A stretch of 36,567 nucleotides of DNA from an uncultured Lachnotalea sp. (GTDB lineage: Bacteria > Bacillota > Clostridia > Lachnospirales > Lachnospiraceae). The stretch lies in assembly GCA_947066815.1 (NCBI GenBank), contig CAMSZT010000033.1:1-36567 (forward strand), in the 5' to 3' direction. Below, piece by piece: positions 7,524-15,739 of this stretch. Within the stretch, counting starts at the first letter, position 1. Every line of letters begins with the position of its first letter. Made by a program: the position numbers and the translations under genes. The notes beneath the pieces were generated by a model, which saw only the letters and a program-made list of their open reading frames with translations, did no database searches and had not been told where the DNA came from.

Positions 7524-7589
7524 CAGGTAATTGCGAAGCATGAATACTGAAAGAATATTCGACAAGTTTTTGAGTTTCGCAATTACCTG
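7524..7589. repeat. Short palindromic element, family B, copy 1
   Basis: Fourteen-base perfect inverted ends: CAGGTAATTGCGAA at 7524-7537 and TTCGCAATTACCTG at 7576-7589. Bases 7553-7591 match 10549-10587 at 33 of 39 positions, so it is a member of the same family as the longer element at 10393-10585, with the middle missing. It sits between the cyclophilin and TPM genes. Confidence 0.88.
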
Positions 7590-7620
7590 TCATATGGTTT
7601 CGGTCATCGCCGTGCATCCG

Positions 7621-8490
7621 CTAAAAACTCCTGCCTCCGCCGCCGTGGCTCCGGCCGCTGCTGCCGATATGGGACGAGCTGTGGCCGCGGCCCCCGCCGC
7701 CCCCGTTGTCCTTTGGGATCTGGCGGGTCACTACCGTCGTGTGGGTGAACCGGTCGCTCCGCTCCCGAAACTGCAGGCCGCCGTCTTTCATATAGGTGCC
7801 GCCGTCCACACTCATCCTGGTCTTCCGGTTCCGGGAAATGATCAGGACCACGAAGGCCGAAACCGCCGCCGAGATGGAAAACACGATCGCCAGCCGCTCC
7901 GGGGAGACCGCCTTCTTCCAGCCCGGCTCTTTCTCTGCGGAGGGATATTCGGCAGGATATTCCACAAACCGGTCCGCTTTCTCGTCATAATACCCGTTGT
8001 CCCCGGTCTCACCGCCCGTCAGACACCGCTCCGCCTCCGAGACAAAAGTGAAACAGGCGCCCGCATAGTCTCCCGCACGCATATCGGGCATGACCGCATC
8101 CAGCGTGTCGTCGATCTCGGCGTCCGTATACTTCCCGATGGCCGTCCCGGCCGTGCTGATGTAGATCTCGGAGGCGTCCATATCGATCAGGAACAAAACG
8201 CCGGAGCCATTCTCCTTCTCGTAGCCGAAGCCATGCCTGTCATAAAAATCATCGGCGTAATCCCTGGCTTCTTTTCCCCGGTTATCCCGGGTGGTCACAA
8301 TGACCAGATCCTGCTCCACACGGTCCGCCGTCTCCACCAAAAACTCCTGCAGCCTGGTCTCCTCAGCTTCCGTCAATAATCCCCCGTCGTCGTAAACCTT
8401 TTGTTCCCGGCTGTCAAAGCCACAGGCAGACCCAAGGGCCGCCAAAACCGCCAGCGCGGCAAACAGCCGTCTGATCCCATGCCTTCCCAT
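7621..8490 (-). CDS. TPM-domain membrane protein (YgcG-like)
   Basis: From the ATG at 8490, 289 residues. An amino-terminal export signal (GIRRLFAALAVLAALGSACG), a TPM domain (about residues 30-160: VYDDGGLLTEAEETRLQEFL, DLVIVTTRDNRGKEARDYADDFYDRHGFGY, GVLFLIDMDASEIYISTAG), a transmembrane helix (LAIVFSISAAVSAFVVLII, near 205), and a carboxy tail rich in glycine and serine (GGGGGRGHSSSHIGSSGRSHGG). That is the usual layout for outward-facing TPM proteins. A second start is equally possible at 8514: it overlaps the zinc-ribbon stop as ATGA, and both starts carry almost the same sequence (GGAGGACTGT, T or C, ATG). Coupled to the gene at 8511-9629. Role unknown, perhaps envelope maintenance. Confidence 0.85.
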   Translation of the reverse strand: MGRHGIRRLFAALAVLAALGSACGFDSREQKVYDDGGLLTEAEETRLQEFLVETADRVEQDLVIVTTRDNRGKEARDYADDFYDRHGFGYEKENGSGVLFLIDMDASEIYISTAGTAIGKYTDAEIDDTLDAVMPDMRAGDYAGACFTFVSEAERCLTGGETGDNGYYDEKADRFVEYPAEYPSAEKEPGWKKAVSPERLAIVFSISAAVSAFVVLIISRNRKTRMSVDGGTYMKDGGLQFRERSDRFTHTTVVTRQIPKDNGGGGGRGHSSSHIGSSGRSHGGGGRSF

Positions 8491-8510
8491 GACAGTCCTC
8501 CCGCCGCTGC

Positions 8511-9629
8511 TCATAACAGTCCTCCGATCACTGAAACCGCCGTGATCAGCGTAAACAGCCCTACCGTGAGTCCCGCCCACCATCCGAGCATCCTGCCCTT
8601 GCCAAGGGGAAGGGTCCCCACCAGCTTCCCGGTCTGCCCGTTGATGGCAAACTGATAGTTTTTTCCCTGATAGCGGTAATTCAGCATCCATACGGGAAGC
8701 ATCACGTACTCGGCTCCCGTCTCGTCAATCCGGAGCCTCCGCTCCACCAGGTTCACGCTGCTGTAGCCGGAAATGCTCCCTCTGGCCGCCGCCAGGGCAT
8801 ATTCCCGCACCCGTTCCTTCCCCCGGCTCTCCATCTCCTTCTCCGTATAAGAATACACGTCCGCCAGATATCCGGACAGATAAGGAAGCTCGAAGGGCTT
8901 TAAATCCTGATAGTGGAACGGTTCCAGCAGATCCATGGTCCCGTCGTCCATCTTCTCCGAGGCGTCCATGGGGATCCTCTCATAGCCCGCGTCCACGTTC
9001 CGCCTTACGTCGTAATGATCCGTGTAGATATATTCCGTATCCCCGGAACGAATCACTCTCGTTCTGGCGCAGCGGGCGTGAAGCCGGACGTTCGCCCGGT
9101 AATCCACCAGCCAGAAGGGCACGTAGATCCCGGTGATCTTGTCTATGACGCTCCGGCTCCGAAAGCCCTTCGGCGTGAACAGGCCCCGTTTCGTCCAGGC
9201 ACGGAATTTTTCCGCCGCCTGTTCCCTTGTCACCTGAAAGGGGATCACCCGCTCCGGCCGTCTCGCCCCCTCCATCCGCTCCTCAAGAAGTGTCGGGCTC
9301 CCGCAGAAGCCGCAGACGGAGGCCGCCGTCGTCTCGTCGGTGACCACCTCCGCCCCGCAGGAGGAACAGTGGTATTTTTTCACATGCATGGTGGAGCCCT
9401 CTCCATAGGATATCCGCTCCCCTTCCTCCTCCGTCTCCACCGGCCCCGCATCCATGCGGTCCGCCGCCTTTTCCTCTTCCGTCTCTTCCCGCAGGGCCGG
9501 CTCTCCATACCGCTCCTCGTACTCCTTCGCGGAAAGCTCCGTACCGCAATGATCGCAGGACAGCTTCTGACTCTCCGGGTCGAAAACCATCGGCGCTCCG
9601 CAGGACGGACATTTATAAGTGATCACCAT
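8511..9629 (-). CDS. Zinc-ribbon membrane protein
   Basis: 372 residues. Two treble-clef type zinc ribbons occupy the front: CPSCG...CDHCG (residues about 8-29) and CSSCG...CGFCG (about 88-110), joined by an acidic linker. The rest is a soluble region with PFQVTREQAAEKFRAWTKRGLFTPKGF and GIYVPFWLVDYRA, and a single hydrophobic helix at the end (WWAGLTVGLFTLITAVSVIGGLL), so the ribbons should face the cytoplasm. Homologues I recall are annotated as TFIIB-type zinc-ribbon proteins with no known function. Start at 9629 has GAGGTGAGAGC. Its stop overlaps the upstream start option of the TPM gene by four bases, implying joint expression. Confidence 0.82.
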   Translation of the reverse strand: MVITYKCPSCGAPMVFDPESQKLSCDHCGTELSAKEYEERYGEPALREETEEEKAADRMDAGPVETEEEGERISYGEGSTMHVKKYHCSSCGAEVVTDETTAASVCGFCGSPTLLEERMEGARRPERVIPFQVTREQAAEKFRAWTKRGLFTPKGFRSRSVIDKITGIYVPFWLVDYRANVRLHARCARTRVIRSGDTEYIYTDHYDVRRNVDAGYERIPMDASEKMDDGTMDLLEPFHYQDLKPFELPYLSGYLADVYSYTEKEMESRGKERVREYALAAARGSISGYSSVNLVERRLRIDETGAEYVMLPVWMLNYRYQGKNYQFAINGQTGKLVGTLPLGKGRMLGWWAGLTVGLFTLITAVSVIGGLL

Positions 9630-9665
9630 GCTCTCACCTCAAACTCTGTCTTTTCTGTCACTACC

Positions 9666-9694
9666 ATCGTAACATTTTACCTCCGCATTTACAA
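9666..9694 (-). promoter_or_regulatory. Sigma-A promoter of the zinc-ribbon/TPM operon
   Basis: Leftward TTGTAA (9689-9694), 17 bases, TACGAT (9666-9671), about 36 bases before the start codon. A six-bp dyad (GATTGA...TCAATC) sits just upstream. Confidence 0.65.
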
Positions 9695-9699
9695 GCAGA

Positions 9700-9965
9700 A
9701 TATCATCCCCTCCCCGGATAGATTGACAAACTTTCATCAATCTGTTCATATTTTGTTCAAATATCATTCAAAATCTTTTTACAGAAGCAACATGATTTCT
9801 TCATGATTGCCCCATATACTATAACCATGAAACAAAACAACAGCAACAAAGCAGCATCGACCATGACAACTGACAATATTCGGAGCATCAGCCAGTGCTA
9901 ATGCCGCAATATTTTTTTCATAACATGAGCTGTCTTCAGCTCTCCTCCCTTTTTACTATCATAAT
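9700..9965. other. Gene-free A+T-rich spacer
   Basis: No gene is supported here. A 24-codon rightward frame (9829-9903, starting MKQNNSNKAAS) follows a TATACT sequence at 9815-9820 but has no ribosome binding site and no good -35. A short hairpin (GAGCTG, four bases, CAGCTC) lies at 9927-9942. A small RNA is possible but not shown. Confidence 0.5.
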
Positions 9966-10004
9966 AAAACCGCCTCTGTTTCTCGTCAAAACAGAGGCGG
10001 TTTT
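9966..10004 (-). terminator. Strong terminator after the ArsC/Spx-like gene
   Basis: AAAACCGCCTCTGTTT (9966-9981), seven-base loop, AAACAGAGGCGGTTTT (9989-10004): a 16-bp perfect stem ending in a T run in both directions. It starts three bases past the stop of the leftward gene at 10008. Confidence 0.93.
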
Positions 10005-10007
10005 ATT

Positions 10008-10361
10008 TCATAAAAAAACTTCCTGCCATTCCGGCTCCTTAAATCCCACCAACACCGTATCCCCCGCCAAAAGGATCGGGCGCTTCACCAGCATGCCGTC
10101 CGTCGCCAACAGATCAAGCTGCTCCTCCTCGTCCATCTCTTTCAGCCTGTCCTTTAAGTTCATGGACTTGTAAAGCTGGCCGCTGGTATTGAAGAACCGC
10201 TTCAGCGGAAGGCCGCTCCTCTCCCACCAGGCTTTCAATTCCTCAAAGGAAGGGTTCTCCTCCTTGATGGGGCGCTTCTCATAGGCGATCCCCCTCTCCT
10301 GCAGCCATTTCTCCGCTTTTTTGCAGGTGCTGCATCTGTCGTAGCAGATAAAAATGTTCAT
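10008..10361 (-). CDS. ArsC/Spx-family thioredoxin-fold protein
   Basis: 117 residues from MNIFICYDRCSTCKKAEKWL. The redox motif CSTC is at residues 10-13, followed by ERGIAYEKRPIKEENPSFEEL, FNTSGQLYKSMNLKDRL and the family's LLATDGMLVKRPILLAGDTVLVGFKEPEW. This is the arsenate reductase/Spx/YffB fold; with CxxC and no RNA polymerase-specific signature I can recognise, it is either a thiol reductase or an Spx-like regulator. The longer frame to 10391 is rejected because GGAGGAGACCATC lies directly before the ATG at 10361. It stands alone between a terminator and the palindromic element 10393-10585. Confidence 0.88.
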   Translation of the reverse strand: MNIFICYDRCSTCKKAEKWLQERGIAYEKRPIKEENPSFEELKAWWERSGLPLKRFFNTSGQLYKSMNLKDRLKEMDEEEQLDLLATDGMLVKRPILLAGDTVLVGFKEPEWQEVFL

Positions 10362-10392
10362 GATGGTCTCCTCCTGTCTCTCTTGTCTCACT

Positions 10393-10585
10393 CAGATAAT
10401 TGCGAGAATATTCTGGCAATATGTCCGTCCAAAGCCTGCAGCGCCAACCGTTCCGGCAAGCCCAGAGAAGTCATTCGGGAAAGGGTCCCTCCTGCCTTCT
10501 CTGGTCTTGCCTCCACGGCGCAGAGGGCTTTTCCCGGAAATATTGCCAGAATATTCGGCAAATTTTCGGGCTTCGCAATTCCCTG
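10393..10585. repeat. Long palindromic element, family B, copy 2
   Basis: One long imperfect hairpin. Ends: CAGATAATTGCGA and TCGCAATTCCCTG. Next layer: 10406-10426 pairs with 10536-10556 (20 of 21). Core layer: GCAAGCCCAGAGAAG (10456-10470) pairs with 10496-10510 (14 of 15). It carries several overlapping open frames with no ribosome binding sites, as palindromes often do. Flanks carry TTGTCTCACT on the left and TCGTCTCACT on the right, a likely 8-10 bp target duplication. No transposase; MITE- or REP-like. It abuts the stop of the gene at 10595. Confidence 0.9.
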
Positions 10586-10594
10586 TCGTCTCAC

Positions 10595-11329
10595 TCAATG
10601 CTTCAACGCCTCGCTCAGGGAATGGGGGATCCCCCTCGGGCCTCTCACCGCATAGATCCCATATTCCTCCTTCAAAATTTCAAAGGTGAACTGATCCGGC
10701 CGGTAGCGTCTCTGCAATCTGATCTTCATCCGCGCCGTCATGGCCACGTGCTTGTCCGCATAAGTATACGGGATGTCCGTCTCTGTCACCCTGCACTGAA
10801 AAAGGATGGCGGACACCGGGGCCGCCACGTATAGATACACCGTATCCCCCGCCTTGATGCCCCTGCCCTGTTTCCAGCCGATTTCCTCCGCCTCGTCAAA
10901 GGCATGCTCGACGTTGTAATACTTCGGATTGGCGGGGATCACCCATTCCCTGGGCGGGCGGAACTTCTCCTTCTTCTTCGCCGACGCCGTGGCCAGGAAG
11001 CTCCGGTCGATCAGGTCGAAAACCGTGTCTTCCCGGACCGTGCCGTCCAGAAGGACAGTGATCCAGTGCCGCTTGTTCATGTGCCAAGCCGGGAGGATGC
11101 CCTTCTCCCCGAGGAGCGCCTCCCGGAAAAACGGATCGTCCAGCTTCAGATTGACCACCCAGACTTCCTCCGCCCCGGGAAGGCCCAGCTTGTCTCTCCC
11201 CACGCGCATCACCAGGGCGAACCATTTCCGGTTGTCGCCATGGCGGAACACGGCGTTGTCGTCGCCCCAGGGATATTCTGGAGAAACTTTGTATTTCTTT
11301 TTGATATGGTCGAATACGGTCTGTCTCAT
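10595..11329 (-). CDS. MmcQ/YjbR-like protein fused to a PUA/EVE-like domain
   Basis: 244 residues in two parts. Residues 1 to about 120 match the MmcQ/YjbR fold (VFDHIKKKYKVSPEYPWGDDNAVFRHGDNRKWFALVMRV, then NLKLDDPFFREALLGEKGILPAWHMNKRHWITVLLDG), a double-wing CyaY-like fold often labelled DNA-binding. Residues from about 145 (WVIPANPKYYNVEHAFDEAEEIGWKQGRGIKAGDTVYLYVAAPVSAILFQCRV) resemble EVE/ASCH PUA-like domains, which bind modified bases or RNA. The second call is from pattern only. Stop abuts the palindromic element; start at 11329 follows a short gap from the ATPase gene. Confidence 0.78.
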   Translation of the reverse strand: MRQTVFDHIKKKYKVSPEYPWGDDNAVFRHGDNRKWFALVMRVGRDKLGLPGAEEVWVVNLKLDDPFFREALLGEKGILPAWHMNKRHWITVLLDGTVREDTVFDLIDRSFLATASAKKKEKFRPPREWVIPANPKYYNVEHAFDEAEEIGWKQGRGIKAGDTVYLYVAAPVSAILFQCRVTETDIPYTYADKHVAMTARMKIRLQRRYRPDQFTFEILKEEYGIYAVRGPRGIPHSLSEALKH

Positions 11330-11350
11330 AAGGTTATCTCCCGGTTTTTC

Positions 11351-13102
11351 TCAAGCACTCCCGCACACCACCTGACAGCTCTTTTTATAGCATGCGATCC
11401 CATATTTGTGGATTGTTTCCATCCCGTTTCTCCGCAGGGACTTCGCATAACCCTTTTTCTCGATCTGTCCCAAAGCCTCTTTGCATGCGGCGTCCAAACG
11501 GCCATTCTGCGCATATTTCACTTCGATCACACAGCCCGTTTTTTCTGCCGGGATCTCAATCTGGATATCCGCATAACCCACGCCGGATTCTGAATTCGAT
11601 TTTACCACCCAGTTTCCCTTCGCCTGTAAAAGTCCAAGAAGCATGCCATGATAGTAATTCTCTTTCATGTCATTCCTCACGCAGGTATCCCGGATACTGA
11701 CAGAATCCGATAAAAATTCATTATAAAGCTCCTGAACCTCAGAGTCCCTGCCGCTTTTGACAGCATTGCAAAACGCCAGCCATTGTTCTGAATGCATTGT
11801 CACTTTCTCCTTGAACCAGGAGCGGATCTTCTTTTCATAGATTCCCCGCACTTCCCGATTGGGGATCCGGAGCCTGCTCAGCCCCTCCCTGGGCGGACCG
11901 GCCTCCGTCAGATACCCTGTGGAAAACAAAACGCTCCAGAGATATGTCTGGCGGGTCTCCTCATCCCCGCTGTCAAGATCCGTGTAGGTAAGTTCCGGCA
12001 TCAGCCTTTTTTCCACACACTCTCCGGAGATCAGAGCCTCGATCTGGTCCTTCGTCGTGGCAGTCGCATGTTCGAGAATGTCCCGCACAATGGCATTGCT
12101 GCTGCTGTTCTCCCGGTGTGCCTCCATTGACGCATCCTTGGACAGGCGGAGTCTGTCACACTGATTCAGCACGTCCCAGGGACAATAAATATCCACCGGA
12201 CCGATGCGGTAGCCGTCATACCATTCTTTCATTTTTCCAAAGGCTTCCGGAATCCCGTAATACTGCAGCATGGCCCGGACCTCCCCGTCCGTAAAGCCGA
12301 AATACTCCGCATAGTCCGCATCCGAAAGCGTCCTCACCTTGAAATTATTCAGGCCCGTAAAAATGCTCTCCCTGGCGATCCTGAGACACCCGGCGACCAC
12401 CGCAAAATGCAGACTTTCATTGGTCTTGAGAACCGGGCTGAACAGGGAACGGATCAACTCCGCCATCTGCGGATAATACCCTTTTTGATAGGCTTTATCC
12501 AGGGGCACGTCATATTCATCGATCAGGACAATTACTTTTGTCCCGTAATGCCTGCGCAGCAGGCGTGTCAAAAGCTTCAGGCTGTTATGGAGATATGCCT
12601 TCTTCTCAAAATCTCCCTCCATCATCCGTGCAAGCTTCGCTTTCTCCGTCTGCAACAGTACTTCACTGTCCATGAGAAAAGCGTATCGCTCCGCCAGTTC
12701 ACTGACCAGGATCCCCAGGCTGTCACAGGCCGTTTCATAATCCTCTCCCGCGACATCCTTCAGGCTGACAGACAAAACCGGATATTTTCCCATATGCTGT
12801 TTACAAAGCTCCTTTTCCTCCGCGATCTCAAGTCCTGCAAAAAGGGAGGGATCCGTCCCGATCTCAAAAAAACTCCTCAGCATATCCATGTTCAGGCTTT
12901 TCCCAAAACGGCGGGGTCTGGTGATCAGGTTCACGCTCCCGCATCCGTCAAGCAATTCCCGGATGAGCCTCGTCTTATCCACATAGTAATAGCCTCCCTC
13001 CAGGGCAACAGCAGAACGGAAAAAATAATTCTTTAAAAATGGCTGCAAGATCCCCAAAATTTCATCGGTAGAGAATCCATCGCTTTCTCTATCATAAAAC
13101 AT
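11351..13102 (-). CDS. AAA-ATPase-like protein with PD-(D/E)XK nuclease-like domain (DUF1703 type)
   Basis: 583 residues. The front half has YYYVDKTRLIRELLDGCGSVNLITRPRRFGKSLNMDMLRSFF (degenerate P-loop RRFGKS near residue 70) and VIVLIDEYDVPLDKAYQKGYY (Walker B, near 200). The carboxy part has GYADIQIEIPAEKTGCVIEVKYA, the D...ExK core of a PD-(D/E)XK fold. Proteins of this family occur in many copies in gut Firmicutes and Bacteroidetes; their biological role is not established, though mobile or defence-like functions have been suggested. The base composition seems more A+T-rich than its neighbours, which fits horizontal spread. Ribosome binding site before 13102 is weak. Confidence 0.85.
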   Translation of the reverse strand: MFYDRESDGFSTDEILGILQPFLKNYFFRSAVALEGGYYYVDKTRLIRELLDGCGSVNLITRPRRFGKSLNMDMLRSFFEIGTDPSLFAGLEIAEEKELCKQHMGKYPVLSVSLKDVAGEDYETACDSLGILVSELAERYAFLMDSEVLLQTEKAKLARMMEGDFEKKAYLHNSLKLLTRLLRRHYGTKVIVLIDEYDVPLDKAYQKGYYPQMAELIRSLFSPVLKTNESLHFAVVAGCLRIARESIFTGLNNFKVRTLSDADYAEYFGFTDGEVRAMLQYYGIPEAFGKMKEWYDGYRIGPVDIYCPWDVLNQCDRLRLSKDASMEAHRENSSSNAIVRDILEHATATTKDQIEALISGECVEKRLMPELTYTDLDSGDEETRQTYLWSVLFSTGYLTEAGPPREGLSRLRIPNREVRGIYEKKIRSWFKEKVTMHSEQWLAFCNAVKSGRDSEVQELYNEFLSDSVSIRDTCVRNDMKENYYHGMLLGLLQAKGNWVVKSNSESGVGYADIQIEIPAEKTGCVIEVKYAQNGRLDAACKEALGQIEKKGYAKSLRRNGMETIHKYGIACYKKSCQVVCGSA

Positions 13103-13229
13103 ATATCAAGGCAGTGCAAGCACCAATCACGCTTTCGTCTCTGCGTTTTTCCAGCCGTGGATCGAAAAGATTATTTCCCCTTGGACAAATGCTGCATTTC
13201 GTTAACACTTTATACATCTTTCAGGGTGT

Positions 13230-13268
13230 AAAAAACCGCTTCCAAAGCATAACGCCTCAGAAACGGTT
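13230..13268 (-). terminator. Terminator of glutamine synthetase III
   Basis: Leftward AACCGTTTC (13260-13268), 17-base loop, GAAGCGGTT (13234-13242) with one G-T pair, then TTTT. It lies 54 bases past the glnN stop. Confidence 0.8.
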
Positions 13269-13321
13269 CTTATTATATGGGCATCGTCACGCAAACCTCC
13301 GGCCGCACGGGCCGAAAGCAA

Positions 13322-15442
13322 TCACACCTCGAAGGTCAGATCCCCGTAGGACGGGATCGGCCAGAGTTCCTTGTCCACGATCATCTCCAGCTTGTCGAGG
13401 GGAGCCCGCAGTGCGGACATGGCGGGCATCACCCGGTCATGGTAAGCCCTCGCCTGGCCCTCGCCTTCCTCCATGGCCGCCGCCTCCGCGGTGATGGCCT
13501 TCAGGGCGTTAAGGGCCTTTTTGGACTCGGCCAGCAGGGAAGAGGTCTCGACCAGAAGCTCCGTCTGGGCGCTCACGTCCGCCTCGGGGCAGGCGTCCCG
13601 GACCGCGCCGATGGAGGAAGCCAGCTCGGTCGTGTAGGCGATCACGGAAGGGATCAGCTGCTTTCCGGCCATGTCGACCATGGTCAGGGCCTCGATGTTG
13701 ATGGCCTTGGCGTAGGTCTCGTAGAGGACCTCCGCCCGGGATTCCAGCTCTGCCTTGGTGAAGATGTGGAATTTCTCGTACAGCTTCACGGCCTTCTCCG
13801 TGGTAAGGCTCTTCACGGAATCCACCATGGACCGGATGTTGGGAAGCCCTCTCCGCTCGGCCTCGGCCACCCACTCCTCGGCATAGCCGTTGCCGTTGAA
13901 GATGATCCTCTGATGCTCCGTCAGGTATTCCTTGATCAGGTCGTGGACCGCCACGTCGAAGTCCTCCGCCTTCTCCAAAAGATCCGCCGCCTCGCAGAAA
14001 GCCTCCGCCACGATGGCGTTCAGGGTGGTGTTGGGGCTTGCGATGGAATCGGAAGAACCGACCATGCGGAATTCAAATTTATTTCCGGTGAAGGCAAAAG
14101 GCGACGTCCGGTTCCGGTCGGTGGCGTCCTTCTGGAGATCCGGCAGGGTGCTCACGCCGGTGTAAAGCCGTTCGCCTTCCTTGCAGGAAGCGGCCTCCCC
14201 CGTCTCGATGAGCTGCTTCACCACGTCCTCCAGCTGCTCGCCCAGGAACATGGAAATGATCGCCGGCGGCGCCTCGTTGGCTCCCAGCCTGTGGTCGTTG
14301 CCCACGTTGGAGGCAGACTGACGCAGAAGGTCCGCGTGAGTGTCCACCGCCTTGATGATACAGGCCAGCACCAGGAGGAACTGGATGTTCTGATTGGGCG
14401 TGTCACCAGGATCCAGCATGTTCACACCGTTATCGGTGCAGATGGACCAGTTGTCGTGCTTGCCGGAGCCGTTCACACCCGCGAAGGGCTTCTCGTGGAG
14501 CAGACAGGCCAGGCCGTGGCGGGTCGCCACCTTCTTCATGGTCTCCATGACCAGCTGGTTGTGGTCCACCGCAATGTTGGCCGTATTGAAAATGGGGGCC
14601 AGCTCATGCTGGGCTGGAGCCACCTCGTTGTGCTGGGTCTTGGCGGAAATGCCCAGCTTCCAGAGCTCCTCGTTGAGATCCTTCATGTAAGAACCAACCC
14701 GCTCCTTGATGACGCCGAAGTAATGATCGTCCATCTCCTGTCCCTTGGGGGCCGGCGCGCCGAACAGGGTGCGGCCCGCATAGATCAGGTCCTTTCTCTG
14801 CAGGTACAGATCCCGGTCCACCAGGAAATATTCCTGCTCCGGCCCGACGGAAGCCGTCACCTTGGTGGCCTCGGTATTCCCGAAGAGCCGCACGATGCGC
14901 AGCGCCTGCTCACAGAGGGCCTCCATGGAGCGCAGGAGCGGTGTTTTCTTGTCCAGCGCCTCGCCTTTATAGGAACAGAAGGCCGTCGGGATGCAGAGGA
15001 TCGCCCCCGTCGCGTCTTTTTTCACAAAGGCAGGGGACGTGCAGTCCCAGGCCGTGTAGCCCCTCGCCTCAAAGGTGGCCCGAAGCCCCCCGGAGGGGAA
15101 GGAGGAGGCGTCCGGCTCGCCCTTGATCAGCTCCTTGCCGGAAAACTCCATCAGCATGCGGCCCTCCGCGTCCGGGTTGGTCACGAAGGAGTCATGCTTC
15201 TCCGCCGTGATCCCGGTGAGTGGCTGGAACCAGTGGGTAAAATGGGTCGCCCCCAGCTCCACGGCCCAGTCCTTCATGGCCTTCGCCACCACATCGGCCG
15301 TCGCCGGGGAAAGCTCCCCGCCGTGGTCGATGACGTTCTTCACCTCCGCGTATACCTTCCTGGGAAGACGCTCCTTCATCTTGCCCATGGTGAACACGTT
15401 CTCGTTAAAAATCGCTTCCACATTTACTGCCTTTTCGCACAT
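13322..15442 (-). CDS. glnN: Glutamine synthetase type III
   Basis: 706 residues from [23 protein letters not shown]-dependent synthesis of glutamine from glutamate and ammonium. The great length (type I and II enzymes have 350-470 residues) plus [46 protein letters not shown], the ATP/glutamate region [32 protein letters not shown], and the carboxy-terminal helical bundle ending [26 protein letters not shown] define type III. The start at 15442 is set by GGAGGAAGATCT; the frame is open 42 codons further upstream, through a structured leader, but that part is not protein-like. It is a single-gene transcript with promoter, long leader and terminator. Confidence 0.96.
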   Translation of the reverse strand: MCEKAVNVEAIFNENVFTMGKMKERLPRKVYAEVKNVIDHGGELSPATADVVAKAMKDWAVELGATHFTHWFQPLTGITAEKHDSFVTNPDAEGRMLMEFSGKELIKGEPDASSFPSGGLRATFEARGYTAWDCTSPAFVKKDATGAILCIPTAFCSYKGEALDKKTPLLRSMEALCEQALRIVRLFGNTEATKVTASVGPEQEYFLVDRDLYLQRKDLIYAGRTLFGAPAPKGQEMDDHYFGVIKERVGSYMKDLNEELWKLGISAKTQHNEVAPAQHELAPIFNTANIAVDHNQLVMETMKKVATRHGLACLLHEKPFAGVNGSGKHDNWSICTDNGVNMLDPGDTPNQNIQFLLVLACIIKAVDTHADLLRQSASNVGNDHRLGANEAPPAIISMFLGEQLEDVVKQLIETGEAASCKEGERLYTGVSTLPDLQKDATDRNRTSPFAFTGNKFEFRMVGSSDSIASPNTTLNAIVAEAFCEAADLLEKAEDFDVAVHDLIKEYLTEHQRIIFNGNGYAEEWVAEAERRGLPNIRSMVDSVKSLTTEKAVKLYEKFHIFTKAELESRAEVLYETYAKAINIEALTMVDMAGKQLIPSVIAYTTELASSIGAVRDACPEADVSAQTELLVETSSLLAESKKALNALKAITAEAAAMEEGEGQARAYHDRVMPAMSALRAPLDKLEMIVDKELWPIPSYGDLTFEV

Positions 15443-15642
15443 AGATCTTCCTCCAAGCTTTCCTCGGACCTGATAAGATCGGACCGGGCTTCGCCCGGCG
15501 TCCGCATCCAGCGCCCCTGGAAATAGAGAGAAGGCGCCCTTTCTGGAACGCCTTCGTTCGATTATCAAGTCTATATTCGGGGTACCGTCCCCGTCTGTTC
15601 CCCGGCAAAACCCATCACGGATGCCTCCTGCCGGATACTTCG
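15443..15642 (-). promoter_or_regulatory. Structured 5' leader of glnN (about 200 nt, five hairpins)
   Basis: Between the inferred start of transcription and the glnN ribosome binding site the leftward strand holds five stems in series: 15602-15634 (CCGGCA/TGCCGG with an inner CATC/GATG), 15579-15592 (GGGG/CCCC), 15530-15555 (GAAGGCG/CGCCTTC, 12-base loop), 15508-15520 (CCAG/CTGG) and 15484-15498 (CCGGGC, three-base loop, GCCCGG). A pyrimidine-rich stretch follows the third stem. This suggests control by attenuation or antitermination, possibly through an ANTAR-type regulator as proposed for clostridial glnA; no regulator gene is adjacent here. Confidence 0.5.
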
Positions 15643-15648
15643 TAGTAT

Positions 15649-15677
15649 ACGATACCTCATTTTCTTTCGGATTGCAA
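15649..15677 (-). promoter_or_regulatory. Promoter of glnN
   Basis: Leftward TTGCAA (15672-15677), 17 bases, TATCGT (15649-15654). A second -10-like sequence TATACT overlaps it but is 22 bases from the -35. Confidence 0.5.
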
Positions 15678-15739
15678 GCACTTTTTTACGTACACCCGCT
15701 TCCCTCGCCTAATTTTCTAAGGAAACGCTGATCAGATCA

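Noticed and set aside
9829-9903. 24-codon frame starting MKQNNSNKAAS in the spacer after a TATACT sequence
   Set aside because: No Shine-Dalgarno sequence, no convincing -35, and no recognisable peptide family; kept only as a note.
10383-10689. Overlapping open frames of 66-111 codons in the palindromic element 10393-10585
   Set aside because: Frames are open on both strands because the sequence is an inverted repeat. None has a ribosome binding site of its own, and the translated sequences look like mirror images rather than proteins.
11351-13102. A complete defence system around the AAA/PD-(D/E)XK protein
   Set aside because: Neighbours are an MmcQ-type fusion and glutamine synthetase with no recognised defence partner; the family is widespread as single genes, so no system is claimed.
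15443-15568. Longer amino terminus of glutamine synthetase III (42 extra codons)
   Set aside because: The frame is open but passes through GC-rich hairpins, has no family similarity, and a strong ribosome binding site lies just before the ATG at 15442.
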